64,000 nucleotides of DNA from Rhizobium sp. CF122 (GTDB lineage Bacteria; Pseudomonadota; Alphaproteobacteria; Rhizobiales; Rhizobiaceae), in assembly GCF_000282035.1 (NCBI RefSeq), contig NZ_AKKA01000008.1:62001-126000 (forward strand), given 5' to 3'. Below are positions 44,683 through 56,230 of this stretch, in pieces. Made by a program: the position numbers and the translations under genes. Below the pieces are notes generated by a model. The model searched no databases, was not told where the DNA came from, and saw only the letters and a list, made by a program, of their open reading frames with translations. Position 1 is the stretch's first letter, and each line of letters opens with the position of its first letter.

Positions 44683-45300
44683 TCAGAACTTATAGCTGGC
44701 GCCGAACAGAACCTTGTGCTGAGAGGCGCCAAAGTCCCCCACTTCCGAACCGAAGTCTTTGCTCCCGAAATCGGAATATCGATATTCGCCACGTACCAGG
44801 ATATTGTCGGTAAAGGCGTGCTCGATGCCACCGCCGGCCGTCCAACCGATCAGAATATCGTCTTTCTTGCCGACACCAGGGACATCGACCTTGCCGCCCG
44901 CTGCAGCGACACCTGCCGTTGCGAAGAATAAGGTACGATCCCAGGCGTAGCCTACTCGGCCGCGGCCAGACGCGTCCCATTCAAGATTGGCTTCGCCGCC
45001 GTCTTCGAAGTTGTAGTTGAAGTCATTTTCGATACCATAAACGATGTTTTCATGCTGGAAATTGTAGCCGGCATGAGCGCCGAAAGTGCCGCTGTCGATA
45101 CCCTGGTCCGAGTCCAGGATGGTCGCCTGGTTCCAGGAATAGCCGCCCTGGACACCAAGATAAAATCCGGACCAGTCGTAAGCCGAATGGGTCTGCTGCT
45201 GAGGAGTGAGCGCTGGCTGCTCAACCACCATATCGGCGGCAAGGGCCGGTATGGCAGAGGAGAGCGCCAGGGCGGCGGAAGCGAATAGCCTAAAACGCAT
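44683..45300 (-). CDS. Outer-membrane beta-barrel protein, Omp25/31-like
   Basis: A 205-residue outer-membrane protein with signal peptide RLFASAALALSSAIPALA. It has the family start YDWSGFYLGVQGGYSWNQAT, alternating beta strands, GRVGYAWDRTLFFATAGVA, and ends with aromatic KVLFGASYKF as required for barrel assembly. This matches the Omp25/Omp31/RopB group of rhizobia and brucellae. It stands alone on the minus strand. Confidence 0.92.
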   Translation of the reverse strand: MRFRLFASAALALSSAIPALAADMVVEQPALTPQQQTHSAYDWSGFYLGVQGGYSWNQATILDSDQGIDSGTFGAHAGYNFQHENIVYGIENDFNYNFEDGGEANLEWDASGRGRVGYAWDRTLFFATAGVAAAGGKVDVPGVGKKDDILIGWTAGGGIEHAFTDNILVRGEYRYSDFGSKDFGSEVGDFGASQHKVLFGASYKF

Positions 45301-45685
45301 GAAGGATGCCTCATCTTTGTTTGCAGAAAGAGCGGGTGATCGCTAGGTGCCTGGCCCGGCTCATGGGCTGCACTATGAGGCGGTCCAATGTTGCAGAGTG
45401 TCTTTTCACATTATGTTTTGTTGCGACGCGCAAAAATCCGGGGGCCCGTTTTCGAGCTTTCCGGCCTCGACGATGACCTGATCGGCGAGTTCAAATCTGC
45501 GCCCAAACGGCCTTAGAGCGAGGCCTTGATGAGGTACAGTACGTCTGCGGTTTCGCGCCGTTGACTACCAGCATGTTCGCCTCATGGGTGATCGTCAGCT
45601 CGTCTCGGCAAAACCCACCACCATGGCGACGCGGTACGCGTCCAAACCGCCGGCGACGTGAAACAGCCGTATCAATTCAGACCGG
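45301..45685. other. Intergenic region between the omp gene and the CIRCE element
   Basis: Some 385 bases that must contain the omp promoter on the minus strand. The middle part has no recognised gene. Confidence 0.4.
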
Positions 45686-45712
45686 TTAGCACTCGATAGG
45701 CGAGAGTGCTAA
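45686..45712. promoter_or_regulatory. CIRCE element (HrcA operator)
   Basis: TTAGCACTC, nine bases, GAGTGCTAA: a perfect copy of the CIRCE inverted repeat. It lies 144 bp upstream of groES, so HrcA, encoded elsewhere, should repress this operon until heat or folding stress. Confidence 0.95.
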
Positions 45713-45855
45713 AAAATTTCAGCTCCCCTCTTGAAACTCCAAAAATCATAAACCAGATCGATCTGAACGCGATGGCGAAAGGATCGGAGCCCCGCGTCGG
45801 CTTCGCTCCGAATGCGGCGCGGAGGGAAAATCTGTTTGTCCCTGAGGAGAGCGAC

Positions 45856-46170
45856 ATGACGTTCCGTCCCTTGCATGACCGAATCCTGGTTCGCCGCATC
45901 GAGGCCGAGGAGAAAACGGCCGGCGGCATCATCATCCCAGACACGGCGAAGGAAAAGCCACAGGAAGGTGAGGTCGTTGCCGCCGGCCCCGGTGCGCGCG
46001 ACGACAATGGGCAATTGCGACCCCTCGATGTGAAGGTGGGCGATCGCATCCTGTTCGGCAAATGGTCGGGCACCGAGATCAAGCTCAATGGCGAGGATCT
46101 CCTGATCATGCAGGAATCTGACGTGATGGGCGTGATCGAGGTCGACGCCGCTGCGAGAAATGCGGCGTAG
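45856..46170 (+). CDS. groES: Co-chaperonin GroES
   Basis: A 104-residue heptameric lid of the chaperonin. It starts [20 protein letters not shown] and has the mobile loop [20 protein letters not shown] and the end [18 protein letters not shown] 45856 follows GAGGAG; the upstream extension of the frame is leader DNA between CIRCE and the gene. It is 53 bp ahead of groEL in the same operon. Confidence 0.97.
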   Translation: MTFRPLHDRILVRRIEAEEKTAGGIIIPDTAKEKPQEGEVVAAGPGARDDNGQLRPLDVKVGDRILFGKWSGTEIKLNGEDLLIMQESDVMGVIEVDAAARNAA

Positions 46171-46208
46171 GGTCGATGCCGCCCCTGCTTACAAGGAATG
46201 CTGCCTGA

Positions 46209-47852
<1,644 letters not shown>

Positions 47853-48113
47853 ATCGATCAGCCAGGCCCGGCCCGTCGGGTGGGCCGCTCCCGGAGTGAG
47901 AAATAAATCCGGCGTCTTTGCCAACAAAGGAGGAGGCGTGCTTGTGCGGGAGCGTCGTCAAGAAAGTCTCCAGGACAAGGGGAATTTCCAAGGATCCGGC
48001 CGCTATTAGCAACATCTCCCTTTTGGATCTCCAGAGATGGACGATATCGCTTCCGGTCGAGGGCGGCCTCGCCATCTCTTGATGCCCAAGAGCCCGATCC
48101 AGCCTCTGAAAGC

Positions 48114-49349
48114 CTAAGCCCGGGCCTCCTCACGGGCAGGCGATGCGCTAATCATTGTGGTACCGCCTTCGAGCAGCCGATCCACGATCATGCGGCCGAT
48201 CGGGATGGCCGAGGTCGCTGCGGGCGAGGGAGCGTTGCAGACATGCAGCATTCGTTCCGTCTGCTTGAAGAGGAAGTCATGCACCAGGCTTCCGTCGGCC
48301 ATGACCGCCTGCGCGCGAATGCCAGCCTGTGGCTTTTGCAGGTCATCAATTGTCAGCGAGGGGCAATATTTCCGGCACTCTTTGAGGTAGCGTGCCCGCG
48401 ATGCGGAATTGGCAAATTCGGAAATCGCCGAACGCCAGTTTTTCCGCGCCATTTTCCAGAAGCCGGCAAATGCAGCCATGCTGCCGACGTCCTTGAGCGC
48501 AAAGCTGCCCTTGACATAGCCTTCGCGCGCGAAGCCAAGTACGGCGTTCGGTCCAACCGTCATACCGCCGTCAATCGTTCGCGTCAGGTGGATTCCGAGG
48601 AACGGCAAGTCTGGATCGGGGATCGGATAGATCAGGCGCTGCGTCACCTTCGCCTTGGATGCGGGCAATGCGTAGTATTCGCCGCGGAACGGCACGATCC
48701 GATGATCGATCTTCACGCCGGCCATCAAAGCAATGCGGTCGGACTGGAGGCCAGCGCAGGCAATCAGTCTGCGGGCTTCGATAGCTCCGGACGCGCTTTC
48801 GATGCGTACCCCGTTTTCGTGTTCGTGAATCGCCCTGACCGCCACGCCGCGCCTGATTTCACCGCCTTGTTCCTCGATCTTTCGTGCCATGGCATGGCAC
48901 ACAATCGCGTAATCGACGATGCCCGTGGAGTGAACGAGAAGGGCGCCGAGACCGGCGATATGGGGCTCGTCGGCTCTCAGTTTTGCGGTCGACAATCTGG
49001 TATAGTCGATGCCGTTGTGTCGCGCCCTGTCCTCGAGCGCCTCCATCCGCTGCATCTCCGCATCATCGGTCGCAACCAGCAACTTCCCGCAGGTTTCGAA
49101 GGCGATCCGATTTTCATTGCAAAAGCGCTTTGTCGCCTCCGCACCTTCACGGCAGAGCTTCGCCTTCAGTGAGCCTGGAGCATAATAGATCCCGGCATGG
49201 ATAACACCACTGTTGTGACCCGTCTGGTGCTTGGCTAGTTCGGCCTCTTTCTCCAAGACGACGATGCTGGCGCCGGGTGTTCTTTCCTGCAGCGCCATGG
49301 CAACCGCTAAGCCGACGATGCCGCCTCCAATAATGCAATGGTCATACAT
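48114..49349 (-). CDS. lhgO: L-2-hydroxyglutarate oxidase (LhgO-like)
   Basis: A 411-residue FAD enzyme of the DAO family that oxidises L-2-hydroxyglutarate to 2-oxoglutarate at the membrane. It has GGGIVGLAVAMAL near the N-terminus, HQTGHNSGVIHAGIYYAPGS, a hallmark of this subfamily, and VPFRGEYYALP, VGPNAVLGFAREGY. ATG 49349 has GGAT upstream and begins just before the FAD motif. It follows the Lrp gene on the same strand. The YdiJ-like enzyme upstream handles the other enantiomer, which strengthens the call. Confidence 0.9.
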   Translation of the reverse strand: MYDHCIIGGGIVGLAVAMALQERTPGASIVVLEKEAELAKHQTGHNSGVIHAGIYYAPGSLKAKLCREGAEATKRFCNENRIAFETCGKLLVATDDAEMQRMEALEDRARHNGIDYTRLSTAKLRADEPHIAGLGALLVHSTGIVDYAIVCHAMARKIEEQGGEIRRGVAVRAIHEHENGVRIESASGAIEARRLIACAGLQSDRIALMAGVKIDHRIVPFRGEYYALPASKAKVTQRLIYPIPDPDLPFLGIHLTRTIDGGMTVGPNAVLGFAREGYVKGSFALKDVGSMAAFAGFWKMARKNWRSAISEFANSASRARYLKECRKYCPSLTIDDLQKPQAGIRAQAVMADGSLVHDFLFKQTERMLHVCNAPSPAATSAIPIGRMIVDRLLEGGTTMISASPAREEARA

Positions 49350-49476
49350 GCTGCTATCCAAATCCGACGGGTCCGGCATATAGCTAGCATTCACGCGCTT
49401 CGCCGTCTTGCGATCCTTATGGCGTAAGTCGCTCCAGAGACCTTACGAAGGCCGCTCCGCTTCGGGCCGTCAGCAT

Positions 49477-49929
49477 CTATTTCTGACGCGCCGACAGCAC
49501 ATTGCGGATGGAGAAACTGGAATTGATACGCAGCACACCGGGCAAGACGGAGAGGATCTCCTTGTGGATCCTTTCGAAGGCACCGGCGCTCTCGACGTCG
49601 ATACGCAAGAGATAATCTGAGCCGCCCGTCATCAGGAAACATTCGCGAATTTCCGGATATTTGCGGACAGCCGCTTCAAAGCGGTTCAGATATTCCTCTG
49701 TCTGGCGCTCCAGAGTGATCTGGATGATCACGGCAATGGCGTCCTCACCAAGTACATCAATAAGCGCCGTATAACCAATTATTATTCCTGCCTTTTCCAT
49801 GAGTGAAATACGGCGCAGGCAAGCCGAGGCGGACAGGCCGACCTCCTTGCCAAGATCGACATTGGAGATACGCGAGTTCAGGCGCAACTGCCGGATGATT
49901 TTCCGGTCGATGGCATCAATCTCATACAT
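49477..49929 (-). CDS. Lrp/AsnC-family regulator
   Basis: A 150-residue regulator. The HTH lies in IDRKIIRQLRLNSRISNVDL then GKEVGLSASACLRRISLMEK. The RAM effector domain has LRIDVESAGAFERIHKEILS and ends with the typical SVLPGVLRINSSFSIRNVL. It sits between the YdiJ-like and LhgO genes on the same strand and probably controls them in response to an amino acid or 2-oxo acid; that is inference from position. ATG 49929 has AGGTGG close upstream. Confidence 0.9.
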   Translation of the reverse strand: MYEIDAIDRKIIRQLRLNSRISNVDLGKEVGLSASACLRRISLMEKAGIIIGYTALIDVLGEDAIAVIIQITLERQTEEYLNRFEAAVRKYPEIRECFLMTGGSDYLLRIDVESAGAFERIHKEILSVLPGVLRINSSFSIRNVLSARQK

Positions 49930-49967
49930 TACCACCTCATCTATTCGCGCCGCGCCGCGCCGTCGCG

Positions 49968-52826
49968 TCACTCAGCGCCGATTGCATCGGCCATCCATCG
50001 CATAGGATGTTCGCCCCGAATAGAAGAGAATCGCTTCGTCTGGCAACGGCACGAGAAACCGGAGACCATTGCCTCCCGTTCGCCCTGCAATTGCCCCGAC
50101 CAGGAAAGGTCAAATGTGCGCCTGCTGAGAGCCTGGTGCCGCTGCTGATGGCCGAACAAACCGGCCATACCGCAGCACCCGGTTGCCGCAACTTCAATCG
50201 ACGCGCCGAGTGCGGCAAAAAGCTTCTTCCAGGCCGTTGCTCCGGCGCCTACGCTTTCACTGCAATGAAGGAGCAATTTAGGCGGCAGCCTTGCCGTGGC
50301 GAGTTTTGGCAGGACACGCCCGCGGGCGATCTCCTCGTTCAGGAACTCCTGGACCAACTGCAGCGGTTGGCCTGTCAGGCCAGCCTTTAGGTATTCCTGG
50401 CGGACCATCATGATGAAGGCCGGATCGACCCCTACCATCGGTCGACCACAAGCCGCAACCACGTCGATCGCGGATCGCAGCTTGCGTGCCTGCCTGAAAA
50501 AGCGGGTTCTGTCGCCGAGCACGTGGGCCGCCTTTCCGCCCGGCAGCATGGAGACGAAGACAGGGCGATAGCCAAAGCCACGAAGGCCGTCCGCAAGTGC
50601 CATCGCGGCCTGGCTGTCGAAGAGGGCCGTAAACGGATCCTGCCAGACGAAGACCGTATCCTCATGCCATTGGCGCTGCGCGATCACCTCGGCGCAAAAC
50701 GTCTGATACCCGCCTATGCCCACATCATTAAAGGCAATGAGCGGAAGGTCATGCAGACCCGTGACCTTCTCCATCAGCGGGTTGAACACCCTTGCAAAAA
50801 CCGCCGCCAGCTTCCTGTGCCGGGCCAAAACCGGCGAGTATTCCTCCAGCAACAGCGCTAGCCTATCGGCCAGCGATCGCCGGCGTTTCCGATAAAACCG
50901 CTCGAGGAAGTGCGATTTCATCTCTGGTATGTCGACCTGCACCGGACAGCTCGTGGCGCAGGCCTTGCAGCCAAGGCATCCGTCGAGTGCGGACAGGACA
51001 TCGCTCTCCAGCTCTTTGGTCGCATGACCTTGCCTGTGCGCCTGGTGCCAATGCCTTAGAGCGTCGGCGCGGCCCTTCGGAGAGTGGCGCAGGTCCCGCG
51101 TCGCCTTGAACGAGGGGCACATGACATTGCTGCGCTGATAGCTCAAACACTGAGCATTGCCATTGCACTTGAAGGCAAGGCTGAGAGGATCGTTCTCCTC
51201 GGTGTTGACGCTGCGAAACGGGGTTGTCCCAATGCCCATAAGGGACCCCGGATCACCGACGAGCTTTCCCGGATTGAAACGAAGCCGCGGATCGAACGCG
51301 CGTTTGACCCGGCCAAACGCATCATATGCGGTAGCACCGACGAACTCTGCCAAGTAGGCGCCACGCACGCCCTTGCCATGCTCTCCCCAGAAAATACCGC
51401 CATGCCGGCGCGTCAAGTCGAAGACGCCATCCGAGATCGCCTTCATGATGACCCGGTCTTCCTCGCGATCGATATCGAGCGCGGGACGGATATGCAGGCA
51501 GCCGACATCAACGTGGCCGTACATGCCATAGTTCAAGCCGTGTCTGTTCAGCAGCGCTGTGAAGTCCTTTACAAAGGCTGCAAGGTTTTCGACAGGCACC
51601 ACGCAGTCCTCGACAAAGGCAATCGGTCGGCGCGTGCCACTGACCTTACCGAGCAAGCCAACACTTGCCGCCCTGACCTGCCAGAGTGCTGCCATTTCGA
51701 TATCGTCAACCGCTACGTGGCTTGCGATTGCGCCGGCAAGCGTCAGCGCGCGCTCCCGCAGGGCTTCGACCCGCCGTACCAGATCTGCCTCGTCGTCCCC
51801 GACGAACTCGACGAAATTGTAGGCGATCGGCTGACCGTCGCGAGCCCGCAGGCTGGCAGGCAGTGCTTGCAGAATTCCGGCCTTGTCGGCCAGACCCTGT
51901 ACCCATTCGTCCATGACTTCAATTGCCAGCGGATCATGTGCGAGGAGGGCGCTACCAGCATCCAGTGCCGCAGCGAATGTCTTAAAGCCAATGACAACCA
52001 AGCGCTTGAATTTTGGCTTGCGCAACAGGCGCAAGCGCACCCGTGTGACAAGGCCGAGCGTACCCTCCGCACCGATCGGCAGGCGCCACCATTCGAGGTC
52101 GCCTTTAGGCGGCTTCGCCCTTTCGAGATCATAGCCCGTAAACCTGCGCGAAAGTGCCGGGACCCGGCCAAGCAGAGCATCGCGACCCGACTTACATGCC
52201 GCTTCGATCTCCAAGAGCATTGTCTTTGCCCAATCAGGTGTCGGCGCATCACTATCCAGTGTTCGGCCGCCATCGAGGACGATCTCCATTCCAAGCACGT
52301 TGTCGCTGGTCTTGCCGTAGCGCCTCGACCCTTTTCCGGATGCATCCGTGCTCACCATGCCGCCGATCGTACAGCGGCTTGCCGTCGAGGTCGTGGGCGC
52401 GAAGAACAGACCAGTTCCCACCAATTGGGCGTTCAACTCGTCGAGAACGATGCCCGGTTCAACCTCCACCCACTGCTCCTCAACGTTCACGTTAAGGAGG
52501 CGGTTCATGTATTTTTGAAAATCGACGATGATGCCGGCGTTCAGGCTCTGGCCGTTGGTGCCGGTGCCTCCTCCGCGTGCTGTTACCGGAACATCACACA
52601 GATCCTCGGCTTCAAGGACGCGCATCAACCGTCGAACATCCTCGGCATCGCGCGGAGCAACGACGATATCCGGCATCATGGTGTAAATGCTGTTGTCCGT
52701 GGACATGGCCGCGAGCAGTGCTGCATCGGCGGCGGTGTCGCCCCGAAATCCTGCGTCAGAAAGTAATGCAGGAAGTCGTTGAAGAACCACATGATAGTGC
52801 AGTTTCCTTATAGTCTGGTTCAGCAT
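49968..52826 (-). CDS. YdiJ-like D-2-hydroxyglutarate dehydrogenase (FAD/4Fe-4S)
   Basis: A 952-residue fusion enzyme. The N-terminal FAD_binding_4 domain has VPVTARGGGTGTNGQSLNAG and CTIGGMVSTDASGKGSRRYG. The FAD-oxidase C domain has NYGMYGHVDVGCLHIRP. A ferredoxin-like part has VMCPSFKATRDLRHSPKGRA and CLGCKACATSCPVQVDIPEM. The C-terminal CCG domain is LLLHCSESVGAGATA ... ATGCCGMAGLFG. YdiJ of Escherichia coli (about 1,000 residues) oxidises D-2-hydroxyglutarate. The ATG at 52826 lacks a clear ribosome site. Lrp begins 38 bp after its stop, and a LysR gene is divergent 72 bp away. Confidence 0.88.
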   Translation of the reverse strand: MLNQTIRKLHYHVVLQRLPALLSDAGFRGDTAADAALLAAMSTDNSIYTMMPDIVVAPRDAEDVRRLMRVLEAEDLCDVPVTARGGGTGTNGQSLNAGIIVDFQKYMNRLLNVNVEEQWVEVEPGIVLDELNAQLVGTGLFFAPTTSTASRCTIGGMVSTDASGKGSRRYGKTSDNVLGMEIVLDGGRTLDSDAPTPDWAKTMLLEIEAACKSGRDALLGRVPALSRRFTGYDLERAKPPKGDLEWWRLPIGAEGTLGLVTRVRLRLLRKPKFKRLVVIGFKTFAAALDAGSALLAHDPLAIEVMDEWVQGLADKAGILQALPASLRARDGQPIAYNFVEFVGDDEADLVRRVEALRERALTLAGAIASHVAVDDIEMAALWQVRAASVGLLGKVSGTRRPIAFVEDCVVPVENLAAFVKDFTALLNRHGLNYGMYGHVDVGCLHIRPALDIDREEDRVIMKAISDGVFDLTRRHGGIFWGEHGKGVRGAYLAEFVGATAYDAFGRVKRAFDPRLRFNPGKLVGDPGSLMGIGTTPFRSVNTEENDPLSLAFKCNGNAQCLSYQRSNVMCPSFKATRDLRHSPKGRADALRHWHQAHRQGHATKELESDVLSALDGCLGCKACATSCPVQVDIPEMKSHFLERFYRKRRRSLADRLALLLEEYSPVLARHRKLAAVFARVFNPLMEKVTGLHDLPLIAFNDVGIGGYQTFCAEVIAQRQWHEDTVFVWQDPFTALFDSQAAMALADGLRGFGYRPVFVSMLPGGKAAHVLGDRTRFFRQARKLRSAIDVVAACGRPMVGVDPAFIMMVRQEYLKAGLTGQPLQLVQEFLNEEIARGRVLPKLATARLPPKLLLHCSESVGAGATAWKKLFAALGASIEVAATGCCGMAGLFGHQQRHQALSRRTFDLSWSGQLQGEREAMVSGFSCRCQTKRFSSIRGEHPMRWMADAIGAE

Positions 52827-52898
52827 CGCGGTAGGTCCGGAGAAATCGAGGGATCCTGTATTGAACCACAAGCAAGCAATTCGTATAATTAGAAAGAT

Positions 52899-53798
52899 AT
52901 GAAGGTTTTTTCGGAAAATACGAATATAGGCCTTCGCCATCTTCGCGCAGCGCTAACGGTGATGGAGGAAGGATCCTTCAGCCGGGCAGCGCAACGGCTT
53001 GGCGTCGTGCCCTCGGCCCTGACCGAGACGATCCGGATGCTTGAGCTGGAGTGCGGGACGGCGATCTTCGACCGAAAGACGCGCCCTGTGAGAGCAACAG
53101 AAGCTGGCCAGGCGTTCCTGGAGGGCGCGCGCGATCTTCTCGATCGTTTCGAGCTTTCGTTGACCAACCTCAGACAGGTCGGCGGTCTCAAACGTGGCCG
53201 TGTGGCAATTGGCGCCGCACCGTCGGCCGTCCTGACCCCACTATCGGAGGCGATTAGGACGTTTCGCACCGACCATCCGGGCATTGACATTATCGTTCAT
53301 GATGACGTGGCCGAACGGCTGGCCGGCATGGTGGTGAACAGAACGCTTGATTTCGCGCTGGCTGGACCGGGCTTTGAATCGGCCGAATTGGAGGGAAGAA
53401 AGATCAGCGAGGACCCGTTTGGTCTCGTCTGCCACAGAGATCATCAGCTTGCACGGTCGTCGCGTCCGGTTATCTTGGCCGATATCAATCCGGAAGATGT
53501 GATCGCGCTCGACGGACAGGCAGGCATTGCAAGGATGCTTGCCGATTGCCCCGAATTGCCGCCGAGCCTGACGATCGGCCGTATCCAAACGTTCAGCACC
53601 ATTGCGCAGTTGACCTTGATCAGCCGCAACGCCGGCGTGGCGCTGTTGCCACAGCAGGCAGCGAAGGTCATCCAGAGCGATGAAATTGTCTTTCGCGCGA
53701 TTGCCGATTTTCGGCTCGTCCGCTCGCTCTATCTGTTGACCCGCAGCCGCTCTAGTCTGCCGCCAGCCGCAGAGCGCTTCATCAGCTATCTCCTGTAA
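52899..53798 (+). CDS. LysR-family transcriptional regulator
   Basis: A 299-residue regulator with HTH at residues 10-70 (LRHLRAALTVMEEGSFSRAA, RLGVVPSALTETIRMLELEC) and a LysR_substrate domain containing VVNRTLDFALAGPGFESAEL and ISRNAGVALLPQQAAKVIQ. It is divergent from the YdiJ-like dehydrogenase with a 72-bp shared region, the classic LysR arrangement, so it most likely controls that gene with 2-hydroxyglutarate or a related acid as ligand. Confidence 0.92.
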   Translation: MKVFSENTNIGLRHLRAALTVMEEGSFSRAAQRLGVVPSALTETIRMLELECGTAIFDRKTRPVRATEAGQAFLEGARDLLDRFELSLTNLRQVGGLKRGRVAIGAAPSAVLTPLSEAIRTFRTDHPGIDIIVHDDVAERLAGMVVNRTLDFALAGPGFESAELEGRKISEDPFGLVCHRDHQLARSSRPVILADINPEDVIALDGQAGIARMLADCPELPPSLTIGRIQTFSTIAQLTLISRNAGVALLPQQAAKVIQSDEIVFRAIADFRLVRSLYLLTRSRSSLPPAAERFISYLL

Positions 53799-54235
53799 TC
53801 GATCCCCGCACGAAACGTTCAATGGCTTGAAGAAAATTGCAAGAACGCAGCTGTAATTGTTTGTTTCCATGAAGAATTGAGCGAAAAATTCGTTCACTGG
53901 CCGATATCCTTGCCGCGTGCAATTTTGGGCCGGTTCATGAACAGCAGCACCGTCAATGTTACGCTCGCAACCAACGACGGATGCGGCGTTCTTTCAATCG
54001 ACCTTGGCGCCGTCGAGAGGGGCTGTTGCCGAGCATGGGACGCGTGTCGATGGGCAGCATAGCAATCGGCATCAATGTGCTGGCGGAAAAGGCAAACTGT
54101 TCTCAGTACACCGGTGGTACTTGGCAAACATCAAAGTTTGGCGATGATGGCTGAAGACACCGATACCATCTCCTTCAAAAACTCCCACCCATTTGGGCCA
54201 TCGTTACATCTGATCTGACTTTTCTGGGGTTCACT
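53799..54235. other. Intergenic region, no gene recognised
   Basis: About 440 bases between the LysR gene and the D-amino-acid dehydrogenase. Short frames on both strands lack motifs. The promoter of the downstream gene should be within the last 150 bases. Confidence 0.4.
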
Positions 54236-55489
54236 ATGAAGATCACCGTGCTTGGTGCCGGCGTCATCGGCATTACCACTGCCTACTATCTGGCGAAATC
54301 GGGACACGAGGTAACAGTGTTGGAGCGCCAGGGCGGACCGGCTCTGGAAACCAGCTACGCCAATGCCGGTGAGATCTCGCCCGGTTATGCATCGCCCTGG
54401 GCAGCGCCCGGAATTCCTCAGAAGGCCGTCAAATGGCTTTTCATGAAGCATGCGCCGTTGATCATACGTCCAACATTCGACCCAGCCACCTGGGCCTGGG
54501 TGACGGCAATGCTGCGCAACTGCACTTCAGCGCGCTACGCCATCAACAAGAGCCGGATGGTCCGGCTTGCCGAATACAGTCGCGATTGCCTGATCGAGCT
54601 CCGTGGCGAGACCGGCATCCCCTACGACGAGCGGATGCAAGGGACACTACAGCTCTTTCGCACGCAAAAGCAGCTCGATTCGATCACCAAGGACATCGAG
54701 GTTCTCGCAAAAGACGGCGTGCCGTTCCAGGTACTCGATCCGGCTGGATGCGTCGCGGCCGAGCCGGGACTGGCGCCGGTGAAGCATAAGATCGTCGGCG
54801 GTTTGCGTCTGCCCAACGACGAAACGGGCGACTGTTTCAAATTTGCAAATGAACTCGCAAAGCGTGCAGAGGCATTGGGCGTGCGCTTCATCTACGGCGC
54901 AGACGTCCACAAGCTGCGCATCGAGAACAACCGGATCAGGGCTGTGGAAACCTCGCACGGCGCGTTTGACAGCGACGTCTTCGTGGCCGCCTTTGGCAGT
55001 TTCACGCCAATCTTGTTGAAGCCGCTCGGACTGAAGGTTCCAATATACCCGGTGAAGGGATACTCAATCACGGTTCCGATCGTCGACGAGAGCCGGGCGC
55101 CTGTTTCGACGATCATGGACGAAACCTTCAAGATTGCCATCACCCGTCTCGGTGATCGGATCCGTGTAGGAGGCATGGCCGAAATCGCCCGTTTCAACAA
55201 GGACTTGCCGCCGAATCGTAAGGAAACACTTGCACATTCAGTTGAGGATCTGTTCGGTGGAGCAGGGGATCAGAGCAAGGCGCAGTTCTGGTGCGGCCTG
55301 CGCCCGATGACACCCGATGGAACGCCAATCATCGGCAAAACGGTCTACGACAACCTCTACCTGAATTCCGGGCATGGCACGCTTGGCTGGACGATGGCCT
55401 GCGGCTCCGGCCGTGTGCTGACGGATCTTATCAACAGGGCAAAACCGCAAATATCGACCGAGGGACTGGGTCTCAGCCGCTATGGCTGA
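54236..55489 (+). CDS. dadA: D-amino-acid dehydrogenase, DadA-like
   Basis: A 417-residue FAD enzyme that deaminates D-amino acids to 2-oxo acids, passing electrons to the respiratory chain. The N-terminus is [20 protein letters not shown]. Family motifs [39 protein letters not shown] and [20 protein letters not shown] are all present. Length matches DadA. No alanine racemase or Lrp gene is directly attached, although an Lrp gene lies 4 kb away. A strong terminator follows. Confidence 0.92.
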   Translation: MKITVLGAGVIGITTAYYLAKSGHEVTVLERQGGPALETSYANAGEISPGYASPWAAPGIPQKAVKWLFMKHAPLIIRPTFDPATWAWVTAMLRNCTSARYAINKSRMVRLAEYSRDCLIELRGETGIPYDERMQGTLQLFRTQKQLDSITKDIEVLAKDGVPFQVLDPAGCVAAEPGLAPVKHKIVGGLRLPNDETGDCFKFANELAKRAEALGVRFIYGADVHKLRIENNRIRAVETSHGAFDSDVFVAAFGSFTPILLKPLGLKVPIYPVKGYSITVPIVDESRAPVSTIMDETFKIAITRLGDRIRVGGMAEIARFNKDLPPNRKETLAHSVEDLFGGAGDQSKAQFWCGLRPMTPDGTPIIGKTVYDNLYLNSGHGTLGWTMACGSGRVLTDLINRAKPQISTEGLGLSRYG

Positions 55490-55522
55490 CGTATGCCCGG
55501 AATTCGTACGCGATCTTGATAA

Positions 55523-55559
55523 AATGCCGGCGCTACAGAATATGGCGCCGGCATTTTTA
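55523..55559. terminator. Bidirectional intrinsic terminator
   Basis: AATGCCGGCGC and its exact complement form an 11-bp stem around an 11-nt loop, with T-rich sequence after it on both strands (TTTTA on plus, TTTATC on minus). It separates the convergent D-amino-acid dehydrogenase and ThuA-like genes. Confidence 0.85.
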
Positions 55560-55571
55560 TGAACTGGCCGC

Positions 55572-56213
55572 TCAGCGTGCTGCCCAGTTCGCACCGCGTC
55601 GGAAAATCGTCTTCATCTCAGGCACCGAGAATTCCTTGGCCTGATGGCCAAGCGAGGAATAAAAGACACGTCCCTTGCCGTATTTGCGCTTCCAGGCGAC
55701 GGGCATCACCACGCCGTCGATCCAGTAGGCGTGGTCGCCGGTGAACCTCGTCGTCGCCAGCACCTCGTTCGAAGGATCGACATGCATGTAGTACTGCTCG
55801 GAGGTATAGGGGAAGTCGCTGATGCCCTCCATGACAGGATCGTCGGGCCGGGTGATGTTGACCGTGTAGTCGATGATATTGCCGGGATGTGCGACCCACT
55901 GACCACCGATGATGAACTGGTATTCGACGCATTCACGGAAGCTGTCGCCAGCGCCGCCATGGTAGCCGGCAATGCCGACACCACCCTCGATCGCGGCCGC
56001 AAGGTTCTTGATCTCTTCCTTTTCGATCTTAGACATCGTCACGATCGGCACAACGAGGCTGAGATCATGGACAGAGGGGTCTGCAAAGGCCTCGGTCGTG
56101 TGCTCGACGTAGACCTTGAACCCATCTTCCTCCAGCATGTCCTTGATAATTGCGGCGCATTCCTGCGGCTCGTGGCCACTCCATCCGCCCCAGACGATCA
56201 GTGCTTCACGCAT
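55572..56213 (-). CDS. ThuA-like protein
   Basis: A 213-residue protein of the trehalose-utilisation ThuA family with a glutamine-amidotransferase-like fold. It starts MREALIVWGGWSGHEPQECA and has GGVGIAGYHGGAGDSFRECV, YQFIIGGQWVAHPGNI, and YWIDGVVMPVAWKRKYGKGR. In Sinorhizobium ThuA and ThuB together process trehalose and related disaccharides through 3-keto forms. Its start is 17 bp after the ThuB-like stop, and GGAGGA precedes the ATG. The true substrate here may differ because the transporter genes are not adjacent in the thu order. Confidence 0.88.
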   Translation of the reverse strand: MREALIVWGGWSGHEPQECAAIIKDMLEEDGFKVYVEHTTEAFADPSVHDLSLVVPIVTMSKIEKEEIKNLAAAIEGGVGIAGYHGGAGDSFRECVEYQFIIGGQWVAHPGNIIDYTVNITRPDDPVMEGISDFPYTSEQYYMHVDPSNEVLATTRFTGDHAYWIDGVVMPVAWKRKYGKGRVFYSSLGHQAKEFSVPEMKTIFRRGANWAAR

Positions 56214-56230
56214 ACTCTTCCTCCTGATGA

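Noticed and set aside
51084..52766. A 560-codon plus-strand frame antisense to the YdiJ-like gene
   Set aside because: The minus-strand gene has clear FAD and Fe-S motifs; the antisense frame has a Cys/Arg-rich composition unlike a real protein.
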